From Nocardia elegans NBRC 108235 (lineage in GTDB: Bacteria > Actinomycetota > Actinomycetes > Mycobacteriales > Mycobacteriaceae), in contig NZ_BDBF01000028.1 of assembly GCF_001612845.1 (NCBI RefSeq), positions 1 through 64,000 on the forward strand: a DNA stretch of 64,000 nt, written 5' to 3'. The stretch's first letter is position 1; every line of letters starts with the position of its first letter. Below the pieces are notes generated by a model. It was not told the origin of the DNA. It worked only from the letters and a program-made list of their open reading frames with translations, and searched no databases. Positions 47,148 through 62,100 of this stretch are shown here, one piece after another. A program made the translations under genes and the position numbers.

Positions 47148-50100
47148 ATGAGTCCGGATTCAGCCATGCCTTCAGACCGAAATCCTGATCTGATTCCGCT
47201 TTCCAGGGCGCAATACGGAATGTGGCTGGCGGACAACCTACCCGGCGGACCGAACGTCAACATCGCCCACTACGTCGAGATCGAGGGGCACATCGACTAC
47301 GCCGCCTTCAGTAAGGCGATGAACGACGCCGGCCACGAGACCGAATCAATGGTCGTCCGGGTGGTCGAAGTCGGCGGTCGTCCGTATCAGTACGTGGACC
47401 GCGGCATCGTCTACGACGAGCCGCTGCTGGATCTGACCGCGGCCGCCGACCCCTACGCGGCGGCGATGGACTGGATGCGCCGCGACTACGGCACCAAGGC
47501 GGTCGACTTGGCCCGGGACCGCCTCGTCGCGACGAAACTCATCCGGGTCGGCGAGGACCGGTATCTGTGGTACGCGCGCGCCCATCACCTCGTGATCGAC
47601 GGCTACGGCGCGTTCAACCTGCTCAACCGCGCGGCCGAACACTACAACGCGCTGATCGAGGGCCGCTCGCCGACGCCGCTGGCCGCACCCCGGCTGACCG
47701 AGATCATCGCCGCGGAGCACGACTATCGGACGAGTCGGCGGTTCGAAACCGACCGGGCGTACTGGCTGGACAAGGCGGCCGGCCTGCCGCCGGCCACGAG
47801 TCTGGCGGGGCGCTCCGCCAAGTGGAGTGAGGACGACCGCTACGCCGGACGCACATTGCCGTCGCCGCTGACCGAGCGGATCGACCGGTTCGCCGGCGAG
47901 CTGAACGCCTCCGCGGCGCAGGTGGTGGTGGCCGCGTTCGCCGCCTTCCTCGCGCGCATGACCGGTACCGACGAGGTCGTCCTGTCGCTTCCGGTATCCG
48001 GGCGGGTGACCAGGCGATTGCGCAATGCCGCCGCGATGCTGGCCAATATGGTGCCGATCCGGTTCACCGCGGACCCGGCGACGACGGTGGCGGAACTGAT
48101 CCGCGAATCGGTGTCCGAACTCGTCCTGGCCATGCGGCATCAGCTCTACCGGTTCGAGGATCTACGCCGCGAGTCCGATGCCGTCGACGCGGCGGCCACC
48201 TCGTTCGGCCCGATCGTGAACATCCTGTTCTTCGATTCCGAGATCCGCCTCGGCGAGGCGATCGGGCGCTACCGCGCACTGACCTCCGGCGCGCTGGACG
48301 ATCTGCAGCTCAACATGTACCGCTCCGGCGCCGACGCACCGCTGTCGGTCGAACTGCACGGCAATGCCAACCTGTACGGCCAGGACGAACTCGACGCTCA
48401 CGCCGGCCGATTCGCCGACTTCCTCGACCGCATCACGAACTCGCCCGCCGATGCCCGGCTGATCGACATTCCGCTGGTCGATCCGGCCGAGCAGCGGCGA
48501 GTGCTGGGCGAACTCGCGGGCCACGACGGGGCGCCCACGTCGGCGACGCTCGTCGACCTCCTCACGCGGCAGGCCGCGTCGTCGGCCTCCGCCGTCGCCG
48601 TCGACGACGGGACGACCACGCTGACCTATCGCCAACTCGACGAGCGCTCCAACCGGTTCGCGCGCAGGCTCATCGCACTCGGAGCCGGGCCGGAAACGCT
48701 GGTGGCCATCGCCCTGCCACGGGATGCCGATCTGATCGTCGCCGCACTGGCGGTCGTGAAGTCCGGCGCCGGCTATCTGCCGCTGGACCGCGCGCATCCG
48801 CTCGAGCGGCTCGACTACGTGCTCGGCGACGCCGAACCGGTCGCACTGGTGACGAACCGGAGCATGGGCGACCGCCTGCCTGACACGAGCCGCGTGGTGT
48901 TGTTCGACGACGACATCACCGAGAGCGGCGAGCCGATCACGGATGCGGAACGTACCCGTCCGCTGCGTCCCGACAACGTCGCCTACGTCATCTACACCTC
49001 GGGATCGACGGGGCGGCCCAAGGGCGTGTCGGTCACTCATCGCGCGGTCGCCGGCTACCTGACCGACGCGACGGCCGAGATCGGTGTAGGCGCCGATGAC
49101 GTGTGGACGCTGTTCCATTCGTTCGCATTCGACTACTCGGTCTGGGAGATCTTCGGTGCGCTGGTCACCGGCGGCCGGATCGTGGTGGTCGACGGTCCCG
49201 TCACGCGCTCACCGGACGAGATGGTCCGTCTCGTCGCGCGGAACAAGGTGAGTGTTTTCAGTCAGACACCGTCGGCGTTCCATCAGTTCGCGGCCGCGCG
49301 ACAGCGCTACGCCGACGCCGGGCAACCGGACGGTGAGCTCGCGCTGCGCCTCGTCGTCCTCTCGGGGGAAGCGCTGGACCCCGCGAGCCTGTCCGGCTGG
49401 TACGCCGGCAATCCCGGCCTGCCAGTGCTGGCCAACAGCTACGGCATCACCGAAACCACGGTCTTCGTCACCTACACTCCGCTGGCGCCCGACCGCGCCG
49501 TGCCGGGCGCGCCCAGCATCATCGGCCCCCCGCTGCCGGGTTTGCGCGTGTACGTCCTGGACGAACGCCTGCGGCCGGCGCCACTGGGCGCCTGGGGTGA
49601 AATCTATGTCGCCGGAACGCGACTCGCCCGCGGCTATATCGGCCGCCCGGGGCTGACCGCGGGACGCTTCGTCGCCGACCCGTTCGGCGCGCCGGGTTCG
49701 CGGCTCTATCGCAGTGGTGATGTCGCGCGCCGAAACATCCACGGCGAGTTGGAATATCGAGGCCGAGCCGATCGGCAGGTGCAGCTGCGTGGCTTCCGGA
49801 TCGAACTCGACGAGATCCGCGCCGCGCTACTGAGCCACGGTTCGGTGTCGGCGGCGGTCGTCGTCGTCCATCTGCCCGGCACCGACGCGGCCCGGCTGAT
49901 GGCCTACGCGGTGCCGGCCACCGGCGCGGACTGCACGGCCGAGGAGTTGCGCACCCACGTCCGCTCGATACTGCCGGACTACATGGTCCCGGCCCACGTC
50001 GTCGTCCTCGACGCACTGCCGCTGACCGTCAACGGCAAGGTGGACTATCGCGCGCTGCCCGAACCGGCACCGGATTCGGCGGCGGCCTACGTGGCGCCGC

Positions 50101-53100
50101 GCACGGCCGTCGAGGAGACCATCACCGATGTCTTCGCCGAGGTCCTGGGCGTCGCCCGGGTGGGTGTGCTGGCCAACTTCTTCGAGCTCGGTGGCAACTC
50201 GCTGACGGCCACCGGCGCCGCGGCGCGGATCGCCGAACTGACCCGGTGCGAGGTGTCGGTGCGCGAGCTGTTCGAGAAGCCGACCGCGGCCGAGCTCGCC
50301 GCCCATATCGACGGCGCCCGGCGGTCCGCACGGCCCGCGCTGCGGCCACAGCCGCGCGTCGACCCGCTTCCGCTCGCGCCCGCGCAGACCCGGATCTGGC
50401 TGATCAATCAGATCGAGCCCGAATCGGCGGCATACAACATTCCGCTGGTGCTGCGGCTGTCCGGACAACTCGACACCGCCGCCCTGCACGCCGCGTTGGC
50501 CGACGTGATCGAACGGCACGAATCCCTGCGCACCGTGTATCCGGCCGTGAACGGCCAAGGGACACAAGTGATTCTGCCGTCCGAGGAAGTCGCCGCGGAA
50601 TGGGATGTGACGCCGCGCCGCATCTCCGCCGACGAACTCGACCACCGGATCGGCGAGCTGGTGTCGACCGGAACCGATGTGCGCCACCGGCCGCCGATCC
50701 GCGTCGCACTGCTCGCCACCACCGATCACCGGCACGTCCTGGTGGTCGTGCTGCACCACATCTGCTGCGACGGGTCGTCGCTGCCGCCCCTGGCGGCCGA
50801 TTTCGCCGCCGCCTACCGAGCGCGGGCGCAGGGGCACGCTCCCGACTGGGAACCGCTACCGGTGCAGTACGCCGACTACAGCATCCGGCAGCGCATGCTG
50901 CTGGGTGACGACAGTGATCCCGACTCGCTCGCCGCGCGTCGATTGCGCTACTGGACAGAGCAATTGGCGGGGATGGCGCGACCGCTGGAACTGCCGGTCG
51001 ACCACCGGCGGCCGGAGGGCCGGTCCCTGCTCGCCGAGGTCGTCGACACCGCGATCACCGCCGAGACCTACGCCGGGATCGAGCGGCTGGCTCGCTCGGC
51101 GAGGGCCACCACCTTCATGGTCGTGCACGCCGCGCTGGCCGTGCTGCTGGCCCGGCTGTCGGATTCGACCGATATCACCGTCGGCACTCCGGTCGCGGGC
51201 CGCGGCGAACGCGCGCTGGAACCGTTGATCGGCATGTTCGTCAACACCGTGCCGCTGCGGACGCGAGTGCGTGACGACGAAACCTTCGCCGGCTTCCTGG
51301 CGCGAGTCCAGGACATCGATGTCGACGCGTTCGCCCACAGCGACCTGCCCTACGAACGGGTCGCCGACGCGATCGAGCCGATGTCGGCGGTCGCGCAGGA
51401 CCCGCTGTGCCGGGTGTATCTCGCGTTCGACAACATGGACCGCCCGACCCTCGAACTGGCCGGCGTCACCGCCGAGGTCCTGGATCCGGGACCGCAGCCG
51501 GCGAAGGTCGACCTGATCGTCACCGTCGCCGAGAACGCCCGGGCGGAAGGCGATCTCCCGGTGCGGATCAATTACGCCGCCGACGTGTTCGACCGGGGCA
51601 CGGTCGAGGAATTCGCCGCGCGCCTGCACCGGATTCTCGATTCGGTCGTGCGTGATCCGGGGCAGCGGGTCGGTGCCGTCGATGTGCTGTCGGCCGGGGA
51701 GCGCGCCGCACTGGTGCCCGCATCCGGCGGCCGGGCCGAGACGCCGCGCGTGCTCGCCGAACTGCTGACGATCCGGGATCCGGACGCCGTGGCCATCGTG
51801 TTCGGCGCGCACACCCTGTCGTACGGGGAGCTGGACGCCCGGTCGAACCAGCTCGCCCGAGTGCTGATCGAGTACGGAATCGGCCCGGACGACCAGGTGG
51901 CGCTGGTGCTGTCGCGGTCGGTGGAACTCGTGGTCGGGATGTGGGCGGTGGCGAAGGCGGGCGCGGCGTTCGTGCCGGTGGATCCGCGCAATCCGGCCGA
52001 GCGAGTCGCGGTCATGCTCGCGAACGTCCGGGTCGCGATCGCCGTGACGACCACGCAGGATCTGGTGCCGCACACCACCGAGCCGGTGGTGCTCGACGCT
52101 CCGCGGACCGAGGCCCGCATCACCTGCCGTTCCGCGGCCGCGGTGACCGACGGTGACCGCATTCGCCCGTGCCGGGCGTCGAATACGGCGTACGTGGTGT
52201 ACACCTCGGGGTCGACCGGCGAGCCGAAGGGTGTCGCCGTGGCGCATGCCGGGGTGGCGAATTTCGCTGCCGAACAACGGGAACGGTATCGCATCGGCAG
52301 TTCGGCGCGGGTGCTGCAGGTGGCGGCTCCGGGCTTCGACGCGCTGGTGCTGGAACTGCTGATGGCACATCCGCACGGTGCGGCGCTGGTGATCTCGCCA
52401 CCGGATGTCTTCGCCGGCGAGCGGCTGGCGGAACTGATTCGCACGCAACGGATCTCGCACGCGTTCATCACACCCAGCGTGCTGGCGACGATGTCGCCCG
52501 CCGACGTCGGGTCGTTGCGCGTGCTGGTGGCCGGCGGAGAGGCGGTCTCGGCCGACACCGTCGCGGTGTGGGGTCCCGGCCGCCGGTTGCACAACGGCTA
52601 CGGGCCGACCGAGACCACGATCATGGTGGCGATCAGCGATCCCCTCCGCCCCGGTGACCGGGTGACGATCGGCGGTCCGATCCGCGGTGTGCGGGCGCTG
52701 ATTCTGGACGAGCGGCTGCGGCCGGTGCCGATCGGAGTGACCGGGCAGCTGTACATCTCCGGTATCCATCTCGCCCGCGGATATCTCGATCGGCCGGCGG
52801 ACACGGCAGCGGCGTTCGTGTCCGATCCGTTCGGCGCCGCGGGGGAACGGATGTATCGCACCGGCGATCTGGCGCGCTGGACCCCCGAACGTACCCTCGA
52901 ATACGCCGGGCGCACCGACTTCCAGGTGAAGATCCGCGGTCGGCGCATCGAACTCGGCGAAATCGAGGCCGTCCTCGCCGGCCATCCGGACGTCGCCGCC
53001 GCGGTCGTGGTGACCGTCGAGACCGACGGCGGAGGGCGGCTCGCCGCCTACCTCGCGCCCGTCGGCGACGGCATCGACGTGGCCGCCGTGACGGCGCACG

Positions 53101-56100
53101 CCGCGCGCCACCTGCCGGCCCCCATGGTTCCCGAGGCGGTCACGGTACTCGACGCCCTCCCGCTGACCTCGGTGGGCAAGGTCGACCGCGCCGCCTTGCC
53201 CGCACCGGTATTCGACAGTGCGCGAGCCGATTTCGTCGCGCCGCGCGATGCGGCCGAACAGCTCGTCGCCGATGTGTGCGGCGCCGTGCTGGGTATCGAC
53301 CGGGTCGGCGTCGCCGACAACTTCTTCGCCCTCGGCGGCAACTCGCTGTCGGCGACGCGGCTGGCCGCGCGGCTGGGTGCGGCGTTCGGTGCCGAGGTGT
53401 CGCTGCACACCGTCTTCGACGCCCCGACCGTCGCGGCGCTGGCCGCGGCGCTGCGCACCATCGACGCACCCGGGCGGGAACCGCTGCTCCCGCAGCCGCG
53501 CCCGGCGCGCATTCCGCTCTCGCCGGCCCAGGCCCGGATGTGGTTTCTCAACCAGTTCGACACCGGCTCCGCGCTGTACAACATCGCCCTGGTGGTGGGC
53601 ATGACGGGACCGCTCGACGTGGCGGCCATGCGCGCGACCGTCGCCGATGTACTGGAACGGCACGAGGCGTTGCGTACCGTGCATCCGGACAGCGATACCG
53701 GGCCCTACCAGCTGATCGTGCCGGCGCGGCAGGCGCTGCCGCCGCTGGAGCCGGAGGCGGTTCCCGCGGCGGAGCTCGAGGCGCGGATCGCCGCCACCGC
53801 CGCCGCCGGATTCGACGTCACCCGCGACGTCCCGTTCCGGATCGCCCTGCTGCGCACCGCCGCCGAGGAACACACACTGGTCCTCGTCGTTCATCACATC
53901 AGCTTCGACGGATCCTCGCTGGCACCGCTGGCCGCCGACCTGATGACCGCCTACGAGGCGCGCCGCGGGCAGCGGGCGCCACGGTGGGAGCCGCTGCCCG
54001 TGCAGTACGCGGATTACGCGCTGTGGCAGGGCAAGCGGCTCGGCACCGAGGACGACCCGAGCGCTCCGGCCGCCGTTCAACTCGACTACTGGCGCGCGGC
54101 GCTGGCCGATCTGCCCGAAGTGCTCGATCTGCCCACCGACCGCCCCCGCCCGGCGCGGCAGAGCTTCCGGGGCGCGACGGTGTCGTACACCCTGCCCGCC
54201 GATCTCGGGCGTGAGCTGACCGCGCTGGGCCGCTCGTGCGAAACCACGGTGTTCATGGTGCTGCACGCGGCGTATGCCGCACTGCTGGCACGGCTCTCGG
54301 GCGGTGACGACATCGCGGTCGGCACACCGGTGGCCGGGCGCGGAGAACCGGGCCTCGAACGCCTGATCGGCATGTTCGTCAACACGCTGGTGTTGCGGAC
54401 GCGCATCGATCCCGGCGCGTCCTTCCGCCGGATTCTGGAGCAGGTTCGGGCAACAGATCTCGCCGCCTTCGGCCATGCCGACATCCCGTTCGAGCGTCTC
54501 GTCGAGGTGCTGAATCCGCCTCGCTCCACGGCGCACGCGCCGCTGACCCAGGTGGGTTTCGCGTTCCACAACATCGACATTCCGACGGTGCGGTTCGAAG
54601 GGCTGACAGTCGATGCCCGGACCGCGGACCCGAGCGTGGCCAAATACGATCTGCACCTCAATCTCGTCGACACCGCGCGCCGCGACGGTGAGCCCGGTGC
54701 GATGGTTCTCGAATTCTCCTATGCGACAGATCTGTTCGACGAGTCCACGATCCGCTCGATGATCGACCGATTCGTTCTGTTGCTGCGCGCGGTCGTCGAC
54801 CGGCCCGACCGCGCGATCGGCGATATCGATCTGCTGACCGAGGAGGAGGCGCGCGAGCTGGCCGTGCGGGAGACCGGCGGATCCATGGCGCCGTCCTCGG
54901 CGACGATCGCCGAGCTGTTCGCCGCCCAGGCCGCGGCGACACCGCGGGCTACCGCCGTCCTGGATACCGGCGACGGCACGCGACTCGGCTACGGAGAGTT
55001 CGCGGCCCGGGTGAACGCGCTCGCGCGGGCGCTGATCGACCGCGGAGTCGGCCCGGAAACGGTTGTGGCCGTGGCGATGCACCGGTCGGCCGACCTGCTG
55101 ACCGCCCTCTATGCGATCCATGCGGCCGGTGGGGCGTATCTACCGGTGAATCCGGAACACCCACTCGATCGGGTGCGCGCCGTGCTCGGCGCGGCACGGC
55201 CCCGGGCGGTCCTCACCCGCCGATCCGACGAGGCGAACCTGCCGGGCGACATCCCGGTCTGGGATGTCGCCGAACTCGGCGCCCGGCCACTCGACACCTC
55301 GCCGGTGACCGACCGCGACCGGCTCGGGCCGCTGCGCCCGGAGAATCTGGCCTACGTCATCTACACCTCCGGCTCGACCGGAGTGCCGAAGGGCGTGGCG
55401 GTATCGCATGCCGCGGTGGTCAATCAGCTGCGCTGGCTGCGCGAGCACTATCGGCTGGGCGACGATGTCATGCTGTTGCGGACGCCGGTCACCTTCGACC
55501 TGTCGGTGTGGGAACTGTTCTGCGCCTTGACTTGTGGCGCCGAGTTGGTGATCGCCGGCCCGGGCGCGGGCGCCGACCCGGAGGCGGTGGCGCGGTTGAT
55601 CGCCGAACATCACGTCACCACAGCCGATTTCGTGCCCTCGCTGCTCGCCGCGTTCGAGGAGACGGCGGCCCGTCGTCGCTTCCCGGATCTGCGGCGCGTC
55701 CTGTGCATCGGCGAAACGCTGCCGGCCGACACCGTGCGTCGCTTCCGGGAACTCAGCGATGCGCGCCTCGACAACCTGTACGGGCCGACGGAGGCGGCGG
55801 TCAGCGTCACCGCCTACCACGTCGACGGCATCGACGGCGGTACGGTGCCGATCGGTACACCGGAGCCGAATGTCGTGGTGCACGTCCTGGATTCGCGCCT
55901 GCATCCGGTACCCGCCGGTGTGACGGGGGAGCTGTATCTGGGCGGCGTCCAGCTCGCTCGCGGCTATCACCGCCGCCGCGATCTGACCGCCGCGACCTTC
56001 GTCGCCGACCCCCTCGCCGGTGTGCCCGGTGCCCGCATGTACCGGACCGGTGACCTGGTGCGGTGGGGGAAGGGCGGCGTGCTGTGCTACGTCGGGCGCG

Positions 56101-59100
56101 CCGACGACCAAGTCAAGATTCGCGGGCTGCGCATCGAACCGGGCGATATCGAGGCGGCGCTGCTCGGGCACGAACAGGTGAGCGCGGCCGTGGCGCGCGT
56201 CTGCGCCGACCGCGGCGAGCAACGCCTGATCGCCTACGTGGTCGCACCGGAGACCGTGGATGCCAGGCAGCTTCGCCGCCTGCTGCTGGACCGGCTGCCG
56301 GCCTACATGGTGCCCGCCGCGATCATCCGGATCGACGCGGTTCCGCTCACCGCCAACGGGAAGATCGACTACCGGGCGCTGCCGGTTCCGGACGCGATCG
56401 GGCAGGCGGAATACCGTGCGCCCCAGGGGATCGTGGAGCAGACGGTCGCCGAGGTCTTCGCCGAACTGCTCGGCGTGGCGGCCGTGGGCGCGGACGACGA
56501 CTTCTTCGACCTGGGCGGCAATTCGCTCGTCGCCACCCGGGCCCTGAGCCGGATCGGCGCCACGCTCGATGCGTCCGTGCCGGTGCGGATGATCTTCGAA
56601 GCGCCCACGGTCGCCGAGCTCGCCGAGCGCATCACCCGGCTGCGCGGCGTGCCCGCGCTGCCCGCCCCGGCGCCCGGGCCGAGACCGGAGCGCCTGCCGT
56701 TGTCGACGGCGCAGACCCGGATGTGGTTCCTCAACCAGTACGACCCGCAGGCGCCGGGATACATTGTGCCGCTGGCGGTTCGGCTCGAGGGCGCGCTCGA
56801 CGCGGACGCGCTGGCAGCGGCCGTCGGCGATGTGGTGGAACGGCACGAGAGTCTGCGCACCGTGTACCCGGCGGTCGACGGCGTGCCCACGCAGGTGGTG
56901 CTGGACGCCGCCGGCGTCGTCGCGGAGTGGGACCTGACACCGCGGTGGATCGACGAGCGGGAGCTGGCCGACCGGTTGGCCGCGCTGTCGACCACCGGAT
57001 TCGACGTGTCCGACGCGGTGCCGGTGCGGGTGGCGCTCTACCAGTTGTCGGACACCGTCCGAGTGGTCGCGATCGCGGTGCACCACATCAGTTGCGACGG
57101 CTATTCGGTGGCGCCGCTGGCCGCCGATCTGGTTGCGGCGTATCGGGCGCGGACCGGCGGCCATCCGTGGGAGCGGCCGCCGCTGCCGGTGCAGTTCGCC
57201 GATTACGCCCTGTGGCAGCGTGCGGTCCTCGGCTCGCCCGGCGATCCCGAATCACCGGTGGCCCGGGATATCGCCTACTGGCGAACGCGACTCGCCGGCA
57301 TACCGGAACTCCTCGAACTGCCCGCCGACCACCCGCGCCCGGTCGAGCAGAGCCATCGCGGCGCGCTGATCCACACCGACATACCGGCGGAATTGCAGAG
57401 CCGGGTCGAATCGCTGGCCCAGCGCGCTCGCGCCACGACCTTCATGGTGGTGCACACGGCGCTCGCGATACTGCTGTCGCGCCTGTCCGGCAGTGACGAC
57501 GTCACCGTCGGCGTACCGCATGCGGGCCGCGGTCATCGGGTGCTCGACGAGCTGGTCGGCATGTTCGTCAATACCTTGGTCCTGCGCACGCGTGTCACCC
57601 TCGACCAGACGTTCACCGGATTGCTGGATGTGGTGCGCCGCAGTGATATCGAGGCCTTCGACCACGCCACCGTGCCGTTCGAGCAGCTGGTCGACGCACT
57701 GCGTCCGGCCCGCTCGACCGCGCATTCGCCGCTGTTCCAGGTGATGCTCGCCTACCAGAACATGGTGCGGGCGCGCGTGGAGTTGCCGGACCTCACCGTC
57801 GAAACCCTCGATGCGGGAGACAGTTCCGCGATCTACGACCTGCTGTTCATGGTGACGGAGGACCACGGACCGGAGGGTGAGCCGGCCGGAATTACGCTGC
57901 GACTGACCTACGCGACCGACCTGTTCGACGCGGAGTCGGCGCAGCGCTTCGCGGACCGGTTCGTCCGCCTGCTCGACGGGCTCACGACCGACGCCGACGC
58001 GCCGCTCGGCGAGCTCGATCTGCTCGATACCGCCGAACGGGAGCTGGTGCTCAAACGCTGGAACGACACCGGCGACCCGGTGTCGGTGGGCCGCACGCTG
58101 GTGGACGGCTTCGGCGAACAGGTGCGTCGCACTCCGCACGCTCCGGCGATCCTGCCCGCCGACGGTGACCCGCTGACCTACACCGACTTCGCCGACCGCG
58201 TCCACCGGCTGACCCGATGGCTGATCGCGCGCGGTGCGCGTACGGAAACACATGTGGCCGTGGCGGTTCGACGTTCGGTCGACCTCGTGACGGCGCTGTA
58301 CGCGGTGCTGGAGTCGGGCGCGGCCTTCGTGCCGATCGATCCGCAGCAGCCGAGCCGGCGCGTCGCCGACGTGCTGGACGCGGCACGGCCGCTCCTGGTG
58401 CTCACGACGTCGGCCGACGGCGCCGGCCTGCCGCCGGAATATCCGCGGGTGGACCTGGATCGGCTGGATCTGTCCGGACTGTCCGGCGACCCGATCACGG
58501 ATGCGGACCGGCGGGCGCCGCTGCGGCCCGACAACGTGGCCTATGTCCTGTTCACCTCCGGCTCCACCGGTGTGCCCAAGGGAGTGGCGCTGACCCACGC
58601 CGCCACCGCGAGTCAGCTGGCCTGGGCGCAGCGGCAGTGGCCGCACGGCGCCGACGATACGGTGCTGTACAAGACGCCCGTCACCTTCGACATCGCGGTG
58701 TGGGAACTGTTGTGGCCGTTGCAGACCGGCGCGCGCATCGTGATCGCCGAACCCGAGGGGCACCGCGACCCGGCCTATCTCGCGGAGTGCATCGCGAACC
58801 GGGAGATCACCACGGTGCACTTCGTCCCGTCGATGCTCGACGTCCTGCTCGAAGCCGTCGACGGCACCGAGTTACCCTCGGTACGAAGGGTTTTCGTCGC
58901 CGGGGAGGCGCTGGCGCAGTCCACCGTCGATGCCGCGGCGCGCGTGTTCACCGCGGCGGAGGTGGTGAACTGGTACGGCCCGGCCGAGGCGGAGGTGGTC
59001 ACCTCCGCGCGATGCTCGCCCGGTGCGGCGGTCCCCGCGACGGTCCCGATCGGCACACCGGTCTCCGGCATGCGGGTGTACGTGCTGGACCGCAGGCTGC

Positions 59101-62100
59101 GCGCGGTGCCGGTCGGCGTCGTCGGCGACCTGTACGTCTCGGGTGTGCAGCTGGCGCGCGGCTACCACGGCCGCGCCGATCTCACCTGCGCGGCCTTCGT
59201 CGCGCATCCGTTCGGCGCACCGGGGGAGCGGCTGTACCGCACCGGGGATCTGGTGCGGTGGACCCGATCGGGCCGTCTGGACTTCCTGGGCCGCAGCGAT
59301 TTCCAGGTGAAGGTCCACGGCCAGCGCGTCGAGCCGGGGGATATCGAGGCGGCGGCATGTGCCCTCCCGGAGGTCGTGCGCGCGGTCGCGATCGCTACCG
59401 CGGAGCGAATCGTGGCCTATGTGACGCTCGCACCGGGGGCGGCGATCGACGGCCGCGCGATCCGGGACCGGCTCGCGCGCCGGCTGCCGTCGTATCTGGT
59501 TCCGGTGCGCGTCGAGGTGCTCGACCGGATGCCGCTCACCGCGAACGGCAAACTCGACCGGGCCGCGCTCCCACAGCCGGAATTCGACGACGTGGCGGAC
59601 TTCGTGCCCGCGGGCACCGATCACGAAGCGGCACTGGCCGATATCGTCGCCGCGATCACCGGCGCGGAGCGAGTGAGCGTGGCGGCGAATCTGTTCGAGA
59701 TCGGTGTCGACTCGCTCTCGGCCGCCCGGGTGGCCGCGCGTGCCGAGGCGGCGCTCGGGGTGCGGGTAGGGATTCGCGATATTTTCGAGGAGCCGACGAT
59801 CGCCGGGTTGGCGGCTCGCCTCAGCCGGCGTGCACGGTCGTCGCTGCTCCCGCTCGCGCCGCGGCGGCGCCCGGCCACGGTCCCGCTGGCGGCGGCACAA
59901 CGGCGGCTGTGGTTCATCAACCAGTTCGATCCCGCCTCGGGGGCCTACAACATCGGCTTCGCCGCGCGGTTGACCGGCGCGCTGGACCTGGGCGCGCTGC
60001 GTGCGGCATTCGAGGACGTCGTGGGCCGGCACGAACCTCTGCGGACCGTCTATCCCACGGTGGCCGGCGAACCCTGCCAGGTGGTGCGGGATGTGGCCGC
60101 CGTGGCCGAGCGCCTGACGCCGGATGCGGAGCCGGTCGAGGAGGCCGTGCTGGCGGAGCGGATCCGGGAGACCGTCGAGGCGGGCTTCGACGTCTCGGCC
60201 GAGGTACCGCTGCGTGTGCGGATATATCGCCTCGCTCCCGAGCAGCACATTCTGGTCCTTGCCGTCCATCACATCGCCGCCGACGGCTCGTCGATGGCAC
60301 CGTTGGCCCGCGATATCTTCACCGCGTACGCGGCGCGCGTGAAAGACGAAGCGCCACAATGGGAACCGCTTCCGGTGCACTACGCGGACTACACGCTGTG
60401 GCAGCGGGACGTGCTCGGCGACGAGGAGGATCCGGCGTCGGTGACGGCGCGCCAGGCCGCCTATTGGACGGCAGCCCTGGCCGATGCGCCGGAGCTGCTG
60501 GATCTGCCGACCGATCGTCCGCGGCCCGCGACCATGTCGATGGCCGGGGGCAGTGTGCGGTTCGGCATACCGCCGCGGCTGCACGAGGAGGTCGTGCGGC
60601 TGGCCCGGCGCGAGGGCGTGACCGTCTTCGTCGTGCTGCATTCCGCGCTGGCGATCGTGCTGTCGCGCACCGCGCATACCGGCGACGTGTCGATCGGCAC
60701 GCCCGTGGCGGGGCGCGCCACGGCGGCGCTGGACGATCTGGTCGGCATGTTCGTCAACACCGTCGTGCTGCGCACGCCGGTCCGCGACGACATGTCGTTC
60801 ACCGAGCTCGTCGCGCAGGTGCGCGGCGTCGACCTCGAGGCGCTCGAGCATGCGGACCTGCCCTACGAGCGGCTGGTCGATCTGCTCGACCGTCCCCGGT
60901 CCACGGCCTATACGCCGCTGTACCAGGTGCTGTTCGGCGTGCAGAACACAGGGGCCGCCCGGTTCCGGCTGCCCGATGTCGAGGTGGAGCTGATCGATCC
61001 CGGTGTCGCCCAGGCCAAAACCGATCTCACCGTCCTGCTGACCGACAACCCCGACCGTGACGGGGCCGGAATGGACGGCGAAATCATCTACGCCACCGAC
61101 CTTTTCGCCGAGTCCACCGCGCGGGGGCTGGCGGACCGGTTCGTGCGCGTCCTCGACGCGGTGGTCGGCGATCCGGCCCGGCCGGTGGGCGATATCGCGC
61201 TGATCGGCGCCGACGAGGCCGAGCGGCTGGTTCCGGCACGTGGCGGCGCCGCACCCGCGCCGCGGCTGCTTCCGGAACTGCTCGGCGCGGCCGTGGCGAC
61301 CGCTCCCGAGGCGATCGCGCTGATCGACGGTACTCGCGCGCTCACCTACCGAGAACTCGACGATCGCGCGGAAGAACTTGCCGCCCGGCTGGTGTCGTCG
61401 GGCGCGCAACCGGGGGTATGCGCGGCGCTGGCCGTACCGCGCTCGGCGGACTATCACATCGCCATGTGGGCGATCGTGAAGACCGGCGCCACCTTCGTGC
61501 CGCTGGATCTGCGCTATCCGCCCGAGCGGATCGCTTACTTGCTGCACGACTCCGGCGCTGCCCTCGGTATCACGACGACCGCCGCGCGCGCCGCGCTGCC
61601 CGGCGATGTGCGCTGGCTGATGCTCGACGAACCACGGGACCCGGGCGAACCCGCGGTGAAACGGCCACGCGCACCGCGGCTTCAGGATGTGGCCTATGTG
61701 ATCTATACATCCGGCTCGACCGGAACGCCCAAGGGTGTGATGGTCACCCACGAGGGGCTCGCCGCCTTCGCGGCGGAGCAGCGCGACCGCTATCGCGTCG
61801 AGCGCACCTCGCGCATCGTGCAAGTCGCCTCACCGGCCTTCGACGCGGTCCTTCTCGAAGCGCTGATGGCGCACGCCGCCGGCGCGGCACTCGTGGTGGC
61901 GCCGCCGGAGGTGGTCGGCGGCGCGGACCTGGCCGCGCTGATCACGGCGCACGGGGTGACGCACGCGTTCCTGACGCCGAGTGTGCTGGCGACGATGTCT
62001 CCGGCCGAGCTCGATTCGGTGCGGATGCTCGCGGTCGGTGGCGAGAAGGTGGCGCCCGACCTGATCACGGCCTGGGCGGCCGGGCGGCGGTTGCACCACA

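Noticed and set aside
50856..55121. A 1421-residue open frame on the minus strand inside the NRPS gene
   Set aside because: It is antisense to conserved C-A-PCP domains, its product is a low-complexity Arg/Gly/His/Gln-rich sequence with no motif, and such frames arise from high GC in the third codon position of the real gene.
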